Shown: positions 11,560 to 20,500 of the stretch, one piece after another | Numbering within the stretch: position 1 is the first letter of the stretch | How the letters are laid out: the number at the start of each line of letters is the position of its first letter | DNA from: Nannobrachium achirus | Lineage: Eukaryota; Chordata; Actinopteri; Myctophiformes; Myctophidae | Length of the DNA stretch: 64,000 nt | NCBI GenBank assembly: GCA_963921795.1 | Contig: OY997643.1 | Location: 17,396,379-17,460,378 of the forward strand | Reading direction: 5' to 3' | Program-made: the position numbers and the translations under genes | Notes under the pieces: model-generated | What the model saw: the letters and a program-made list of their open reading frames with translations, nothing else | Told to the model about the DNA's origin: nothing | Databases searched by the model: none

Positions 11560-12106
11560 CAGTGGTTCTCAACCTGTGGGTCGGGAGCCCAGGGGGGGTC
11601 GCCAAATTAATTTGGGGGTTCGCCAGATGGTTAACTTAATGTGCAACATTGTTTTCTCACTCAACAGTAAACAAACCAACATAAAGTTTAAGTGTATAGA
11701 CGGTATCTGCACATTTCTAAAGTGACAATTTGAAGACTTTTTAATACCTCTAAAAATGACAAATTAAACATTGGCCAAATTGTCAAATATTAAAGGCAGA
11801 AATTGTGAAAATACTAGCGTTGCAAGGCGTTGTGAGCATGTACATCTGCTATTTTCACAATAGAACCATGTTATACAAAATGTAATGCCTCAACTCTTAG
11901 TGCTCATTAGCTTGTAGATCTGCTATTTTTGAAAAGTTGTGAAAATATGTGCAAATCTTTGAATATATGTATTTTTAAAGCGAACTTTTGTAACTCAAAT
12001 TTTGCTTCTGGGTGGTCCCTGGAACTAAATATTTTGAGATGGGGATCCGTGGCCAAATACATATCATTTTGGGGGTCCTTCACATGAAAAGGTTTGAGAA
12101 CCACTG
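11560..12106. mobile_element. Chimeric hAT-like MITE: type A left half joined to type E right half
   Basis: Left end CAGTGGTTCTCAACCTGTGG and the type A body run to about 11905 (CAACTCTTAGTGCTC). The sequence then switches to a type E body and right end GGTTTGAGAACCACTG. It carries two damaged hairpin modules: 11801-11861 (left arm lost) and 11908-11930 (right arm only). No matching 8-bp target duplication at the outer ends. Confidence 0.75.
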
Positions 12107-12290
12107 ACATAGTAGTCTCTCAAGAACAGACTAACTGAGCTCCAGTTAAGGGAAAAGGACCTTTTCTTTGACGATGGCTAACCAGATTGCTGACATAGAA
12201 ACATAGTTTTTTTTTTAAACCTCAGAAGGATTCAAAAGACACTTATAGAATCGGGTCAAAATTCTAATTTTCACAATAAAAAATAAATAA

Positions 12291-12347
12291 ATATCAGATC
12301 TACAAGCTCGCAGCGCGGCTGTGAGCTTGTATATCTGCTATTTTTCA
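12291..12347. repeat. Hairpin module, two arms, degenerate outer part
   Basis: CAGATCTACAAGCTCGCAG pairs with CTGTGAGCTTGTATATCTG; centre short. Lies about 150 bp upstream of DRAM2 coding exon 1. Confidence 0.75.
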
Positions 12348-12501
12348 ATAGTTAAAGCATAAAATAATGATACACAATAATGTGTACCCGTTCTATTAAT
12401 ATACATACTTAAAAAGAAGCCGTGCCAGTGACTCATTTTGCAGGGAGAAAGATGTACATCTCTCTCACACACTCATGATGACGTCTGTGTTTGTTCCAGG
12501 T

Positions 12502-12632
12502 ATGTGGTGGTTCCAGCAGGGTCTGTGTATCCTGCCGGTGTCTCTGGTCATCTGGACGGCAGCGACCTTCATCTTCGCTTACATAACAGCCGTGGAGCTG
12601 AGACATGTGGACCCCCTGGTCCCCTACATCAG
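12502..12632 (+). CDS. dram2: DRAM2 coding exon 1 (residues 1-43 plus two bases)
   Basis: Begins MWWFQQG and ends VPYI with AG left for the next codon; donor GTATAT at 12633. The exon itself starts at 12500 after TTCCAG. Its last 31 bases and the donor region are copied 39 bp downstream. Confidence 0.95.
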
Positions 12633-15600
12633 GTATATGTGACATGTGGACCCCCTGGTGCCCTACATCAATGGTTCTCAACCTGTGGGTCGGGCCCCCC
12701 AGGGGGGGTCCCCAAATTATTTTGAGGGGTCCCCAGATGATTGACTTAATGTGCAACATTGTTTTCTCACTCAACGGTAAAGAAACCAACATAACGTTTA
12801 AGTATATAGAGGGCATCTGCACGTTTCTTAAGTGACAATTTGAGGACTTTTTAATACCTCTAAAATGACAAATTAAACATTGGCCAGAAATTGTGAAAAT
12901 AGCCAATCTAAACATTGGCAGAAATTGTGAATATAGCCAATCTACATGCTCACAACGCCTCGCATTGCGAGGCGTTGTGAGCATGTAGATCAGCTATTTT
13001 CACAATAGAACCATGTTATACAAAATGCCTCAACTCTTAGTGCTCGTCAGGGTGGGGGGGTCCCCAGTTAAAATAGGATTATCTTCGGGTCGCGGCCTGA
13101 AAAGGTTGAGTACCACTGCCCTACCATGGCCTGTATCCCAGCCAGTCTCCACACGTTGGTTTGTGAGTCGTGGCCCAAACGTTGCTAGGGAGAAACTTTT
13201 TTTTTTCTTTTTTATACTTTATTGAGTCAAGAGTGTAACATTCTCTTTGAATGCCTTTTCATTTCATTTCATTTGACATATACATTTTGACCCATTTCTT
13301 TTTTTTCCCCTTTTTTTTGTGTGCATACCTTCACCTACATAAAACACAAAACAAATCCACATAACAAGAAAACAAAACAAAACAAAAAATATACAGAGGC
13401 CCAAAAAAAATAAGATAAAGAGGCTTTTGTGATTGTGTCTGAAATACTTTTGGTTTGAACAAAAATACGAATAAAATGGACAAAACAAAAGGTAGAATTA
13501 AGTGGGCGTGTTATCCTTATTTAGGCCCACCTTTTTTCAAATACATTTTCCTTACCATTAATTGTAAATGTCACCTTCTCCATATAGTACATGTCCTCCA
13601 GTTTTTCAACCCATTTATCCACCCTGGGAGGTTCCAAACTTTTCCAGCCCCTTGATATTTGTTTGAGTGCTGTAATTCTCATAATCCAAAAGAGATATAG
13701 ATCTCCCTAGATGCTAGGGAGAAACTTGCACAGTCACAGCTGTCATGTGTTAGGGAGAAGGGAGTCAAACATTTTAACTTTGATTTATTTGACTAAAACT
13801 GAAGAAATAAGGCAATACACAAAAGAGACAGAACGACGTGTGAATAAGTCAGTCGTCAGTCACGTATGCAGTGTGTGTGAATGTGTGGAGTGTGCTGTGT
13901 GAATGTTAGGGTTTCACTCAGGCCAGGTGGCGCCCAAGACAGGACTAGAGAGGAACTAGAGAGATTCAGAAGTCCTTAAATACTCTCCCAAACCCACAAC
14001 CCCAGGTGTACCAAGTCTGCTCCACTCTGGCCATCACCAAGGCTGCCGGCCCGGCTAGCCAACACTGAGCCTTATAAACCTAACCCACTGGTTCCCAGAC
14101 TTTATAGCACGAGACCCAACAGTCTCCCTGTGACTCAAACACGTTGTAAGCTTGTAGATCTGCTATTTTCACTGTACTGCTTCTTAAAAGTAATTTATGG
14201 AATTTCTTCGAATTTACTTATTTATTCATGAAATCATTTGTTGCCAGTCAGATTGGAAATGTAAGATGATCATACCAGAGGCTTACAATTAGAGTATTTT
14301 AAAGAAAACTATCGTAACACTTATACTTTAGAAAAACGCACCACATTGCTGTGTGGAAGCAGGCGACTTCCTGGACCCTCCTCGGTCACGCTCTCTTCCG
14401 CGGGGAGCACGCACGTGGGGAGCGCGCACGTGGGGAGCACGCACGTGGGGAGCACGCACGTCATGCTTCAAGCAGAAGTGAGAGTGTAAAGACCTGACTG
14501 GTAATGCCTCTGAGTACAGATCTAGGTCAAGGATCAGATTTCCTTTTCTCAATCCATTATTGTGAAATCCAAACCATACCAAACCAAAATTCATGCTCCT
14601 TTTTTTGTGAAATGGTGAAATTATTGTATTCTTTTGTATAAAAGTATTGATTGTACATCACACATAATTATCTATTATAATTATTCTATGATAATTATTG
14701 TACATCAGCCAACACTGCCTGGGCTCCTCCAGGAACTCTAATGGCTCCTTTTTCCACTCTAGATGAAATAAAGTATTAGCTGATCTACAGGTTAATATGA
14801 GGACAATGTCTAAACAAGTGTTGTGTCATATTTTCATAGAAGGAACAAGGATCTGAGTCATAACCTGTTGATCAACTATTGTTGCCTGGTTCCAGACCAT
14901 AGACCCCGCCCACTCTCAGAGTGGACTCTTTCTCTGGTCTGGAGCTGAGTACAGGAATCGGCTTTAGCAACCCAAAAATTCTCTGCTCCAATGAGCGCGG
15001 GGGGTGGGGGGTGGGTCTAACGAATATCCAATCAGCGCAGCAGTTGAAACGATTTCAAACGAAGTTCACACACGACAGGCACACGCACACATACACACAC
15101 ACACACACACACGCACGCGCTGAGTTCACAAGCTGTTAATGTTGATTACATGTTTCTGGTCGCAGTTCTGTGTGAGCACGATGCGTCGCGATCACTCGCG
15201 CGCGGTCACGCACGCGCACGCTCGCAAAGTCCCTCCCCCGTAAATCATTTAGAATAGGGCACAGCTTCAGACTAAAGCGTGAGCTGAGTCTGAAATCAGG
15301 CTACAACTATTGTGTCAGAACTCAAAAATCCATTTTATTGCTATAGATGGCCATTTATACAATATCTGTTGTGGTGAGAAAATGCACATGCAGGACTTGC
15401 ATACAGTAATAAAACTCGACGATAGACTAAACTGGACATTTAATTGTAATTATTTTACAGCATTGTTGCGACGATAGACTAAACTGGACATTTAATTGTA
15501 ATTCTTTTAAGTGAACAAAGCTAAATTCTAATTATAAATTTAAACCTCCCTTATAATTGCCTTGCTTTCATTCCTACGTTGTGTCGACACTGTTGTACAG

Positions 15601-16862
15601 TACAGCACTATAACCCAGAAGTTTAGGGTTTATGATACAGCTGAATAGAATTTAAATGTATTGTTGTGTTTTGCAGTGATACATTTGAATAGATGTTACA
15701 TGTAGTGTTGTATAATACAGCTGACACAGGGATGCTGACAGAACCCTCGCTAAAAAGCCCAGGACTCATCCTAGAAAATTTGCCCTCCTGGCCCCCAAAC
15801 TGTGGAATAAACTCCCTGTTGCACTTAGAACTACAGACTCACTCCCTAGCTTCCATTAGAACTACAGGCTCACTCTCTAGCTTCCATTAGAACTACAGAC
15901 TCACTCCCTAGCTTCCATTAGAACTACAGACTCACTCCCTAGCTTCCATTAGAACTACAGACTCACTCCCTAGCTTCCATTAGAACTACAGACTCACTCC
16001 CTAGCTTCCATTAGAACTACAGACTCACTCCCTAGCCTCCATTAGAACTACAGACTCACTCCCTAGCTTCCATTAGAACTACAGACTCACTCCCTAGCTT
16101 CCATTAGAACTACAGACTCACTCCCTAGCTTCCATTAGAACTACAGACTCACTCCCTAGCTTCCATAAGAACTATTAGTTGTATATTGTAGTGATGCAGT
16201 CAAATATAATTAAATGTTTGGCTGTGTTTTGCAGTGATACAGTCATATATAATTAAATGTTTGGTTGTGTTTTGCAGTGATACAGTCATACAGTATATAA
16301 TTTAAATGTTTGGTTGTGTTTTGCAGCGATACAGGGACGACGGCTCCCGAGAGATGTGTGTTTGGAATCATGCTGGACGTGTCAGCATTCCTAGGTACCG
16401 TAACCTTTCTTCTATAACTCTATGACCGTAAAACCCATTCCACATTTTGAACGCAGCCTTTTTGCCTAATGAAACCTCCTGCAAAAGCGGCAGAGGCATT
16501 GTCTACGCTACGGCAAGCTGTGATTTTCTGCGATAAGAGGCGGATCGAGCAAAGAAAATGATCCAGAACAATGTCGGAAAGTTACACTTTTTTGCTTAGG
16601 TTTGCCGCGGCACAAAGCCAACCATGAGCTCGCCGTGGTATTTTAGGTGTTTTGTACTCAGGAGGAGGCAGAGCGGCTGCTTGGGAAACTTAAGGTTCCC
16701 AGTTCGATCCCCGGCTCCGCCTGCGTTCTTGTCGAAGTGTCTTTGAGCAAGGCACTGCATCCCGAACTGCTCCTGATGAGCATTTTGATGCCTTGCATGG
16801 TTTCCTCCACCGTCAGTGTGTGAATGAATGTAATGCACATTGTAAAGTGTCACAGCATAATG

Positions 16863-16928
<66 letters not shown>

Positions 16929-17095
16929 GTGTGCGTGTGTGTGTGTGTTTGCAGGCATGGCCACCACATACGTGCGCTACAAGCAGGTCCAGGCTCTGAC
17001 GGGACAGGAGGAGTTTAAACTCCACAAAATCAACCAGTTTGGTCTGGTACTCGGCTGGATGAGCTCCTTTGGCATGTGTGTCGTGGCCAACTTCC

Positions 17096-17166
<71 letters not shown>

Positions 17167-17456
17167 TGAGAGTGTTGGACATAAAACCTATGGATTGCAG
17201 CTATAAACGTGTTGTAAAAACGTTTTAGACATGATTGACTGATTTCATTATACTATTATTTTTGCAAATAGAGTAATAATAATGTTGCTTTCACATATTC
17301 ATTTCTTCTGTTTTTTGAGCGGTGGTCACACCGTCTCCTATACGTGGCCGTGTGTGTGGGTATCCGTCCGGCCGTCCGGCCGGCCGTCCGTGTATGTAGC
17401 CTCAAGCATGCAGTACCTTTTCTGACCACACATGTTAAGGGAGGGGCGCTGTTGTT

Positions 17457-17500
<44 letters not shown>

Positions 17501-20500
17501 GGGGAAGGGTGGGTCAGCATGTGTGGTCAAGTATTATTATTATTATTAACAAACTGAATGTTTTAGGGTCAAATAAATTAGAGTGTGTGAAGAAACTACA
17601 GCATTGTAAAGCACACTAACCCCGCTGCACCCACCCAGTAGTGCTGTTGCACAGCCTCCACGACCACCGCTCAGTTCACACGGGTGTGATTTTTTTTAAA
17701 TCATTTGGTACCTTGGCTTAATTTAATTTGGCACAGATTCAGCTTTCTTTTGACATTTAAAGCATTGTGTGTAAACTCGTAAATAGTTGTATTATTAATA
17801 TTTGTATTATTTAGTTATTGTTGTTACAGCTCCCATGAACATGAATAATGCATGTGTCCCATGCGTGTTGCTTCCAGAAAACCACCCTGTTCTCCATGCA
17901 CCTGGTGGGGGCGGTGCTGACCTTTGGGGTGGGGGCTCTGTACATCCTGGTGCAGGTGCATTTGTCGCTCCGCATGCAGCCCCACGTCCACGGAAAGAAC
18001 ATCTTCTGGGTTCGCCTGGCCGTGGGGGTCTGGACCCTGTCCAGCATCATCAGCAGTATCCTTACTCACGCCAACTGAAAGACCCCTCCACCCAAAATGA
18101 TCATATTTGAGTCGAGGCATTACATTTAGTTTGACACGGTTCCACAGATGAATATTGTGAAAAAAGCAGATCTACAAGTTCACAGCACCTCGCGTTGCTA
18201 GGCGCTGTGAGCTTGTACTGTAGATCAGCTATTTTCTATTTTTTTGCCTCTTACTTTATTTGACAATTTAGCCAATGTTTGACCAGTTTTTATAGTATAG
18301 TTTGTTGAGTACTTTTGATGCAGTAATGGTCTTTTTCTTTTCTTTTCTTCTTTTTTTGGAGGTATTTAAAAGGTCTTAACTCATTTAGTGCCACCCTATC
18401 ACCACTAGAGGGCGCCCAGTGGCCATAGAATAATAGAGATATGCTGGTAATGCATGCCCAAGCCCTGGAGCCATGACTTGCCAGAACACTTTCCTTTGTG
18501 CATGTACAGGAAGAGAATGAAGTTAGCTTGAAGTTAGCTATTGGCTACCAAGCATTTTAGAAGATCTATTTTCGGCAATTTAGCCACGATTAAACCTTGC
18601 ACACCTCATGCATGGGAAAAAAACAGAGAAGAATGAGCTCTAAAAAATCCAATGCAATCCTGGATTGCATTGGAGTGGATTTGTGCAGTTTGTTCACAGC
18701 TTTCAAACAAAAAAATCCGATTGGAAATCCGTTCAGGCATTCTTGAGATAATAGCCATTATGTTTTACATGTTATGTAAACAAAAATGGCTGCCCTGTAT
18801 GTTAGATGGGGTTGTATGGGGGTGGAACATGCAAAATCGCGATTGAAATCATGTTCACTAGATTTGATGGGGTCCAAAAAAAATTTTTTCAAAATTTGAA
18901 CTAGTTCGGGATAGGCACTCTGGGATGCGATAATAATCCCGAACTAGTTCGGGATAGGCACTCAATGAGTTAAAAGTCCTTGAATTGTCACTTCACCGTC
19001 ATCTGGGGACTCCCTCAAAATCATGTGGGGACCCCGATCCACAGGTTGAGAAGCACTGGATTAGAGCACTTTGTTGAATATATATTTATGTGTGTTTTTT
19101 ATGTTGATTTTCAAATGGAACTCTATATACTTAGTAGCCCAGTGTCCCCCAGGGCCAAGGGTCAAATGTCTTTGTGTTGTGAGCTTGTAGATCGCCTATT
19201 TTTGGCACGTTCGCCTGTTTTGAGTCCTAGGGTTCATGTTGCTAAAACCCTGGACTTGGCATTTACGCCTAATGAAACTCAATTGCACCACTCCCTGGCA
19301 GTATTGTAAGTGGTGCTGCAGCTGGTCATCATCTATCTATAAATGCGAGAAGTCTCTGCGTGCGTGTCTGCGTGTGTGTCTGTCTGTAATCCGCGTATCT
19401 CGAGAACCGTTCGTCCCACCGGCTTCAGATTCGGCACGCGCGCTCCCCGCCGCGGCACGGAGTGCAGTGCCGGGCCTCGACCCGACCCGACGCGCGGTTT
19501 TCCCTAACCGCCGCGAAACGTTCGGAATCTCCTTATGCGGAAATCGGCGCAAAATCGGCGCAAGCGCTGAGTCATTGTGACATCACTGCAGTGCCGGGCG
19601 CAAGCGCTGAGTCATTGTGACATCACTGCAGTGCCGGGCCTTGCCTCGACCCGACAGATATCTCCGTATATGGGCATAAGACTGAGAACTCCATATACAG
19701 ATATCTCCGTATATGGGCATAAGACTGAGAACTCCATATATGGGCATATGGGCAGATACAGAGATCTCCATATATGGGCATATATAGACAGATATCTCCG
19801 TATATAGGCATAAAAGGGACACAGACTGATACAGAGATCTCCATATATGGGCATATGGGCAGATACAGGGGCCTAGCCTCGAACCGACAGATATCTCCGT
19901 ATATGGGCATAAAAGGGACACAGACAGATATATGGGCATAAAAGGGACACAGACTGAGATCTCCATATATGGGCAGATACAGAGATCTCCATATATGGGC
20001 AATACAGGGGCCTTGCCTCGACCCGACAGATATCTCCGTATATGGGCATAAAAGGGACACAGACAGATATATGGGCATAAAAGGGACACAGATTGAGATC
20101 TCCATATATGGGCATATGGGCAGAATAAAAGGGACACAGACTGATACAGAGATCTCCATATATGGGCATATGGGCAGAATAAAAGGGACACAGACTGATA
20201 CAGAGATCTCCATATATGGGCATATGGGCAGATACAGAGATCTCCATATATGGGCATATGGGCATAAAATGGATGCAGATATATGGGCATAAAAGGGACA
20301 CAGACAGAGATCTCCATATATGGGCATATGGGCAGATACAGAGATCTCCATATATGACTGATACAGAGATCTCCATATATGGGCATATGGGCAGATACAG
20401 AGATCTCCATATATGGGCATATGGGCATAAAATGGACGCAGATATATGGGCATAAAAGGGACACAGACAGAGATCTCCATATATGGGCATATGGGCAGAT

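Noticed and set aside
12433-12984. 183-codon minus-strand frame across DRAM2 exon 1
   Set aside because: Antisense shadow of exon 1 joined to MITE sequence; no family resemblance.
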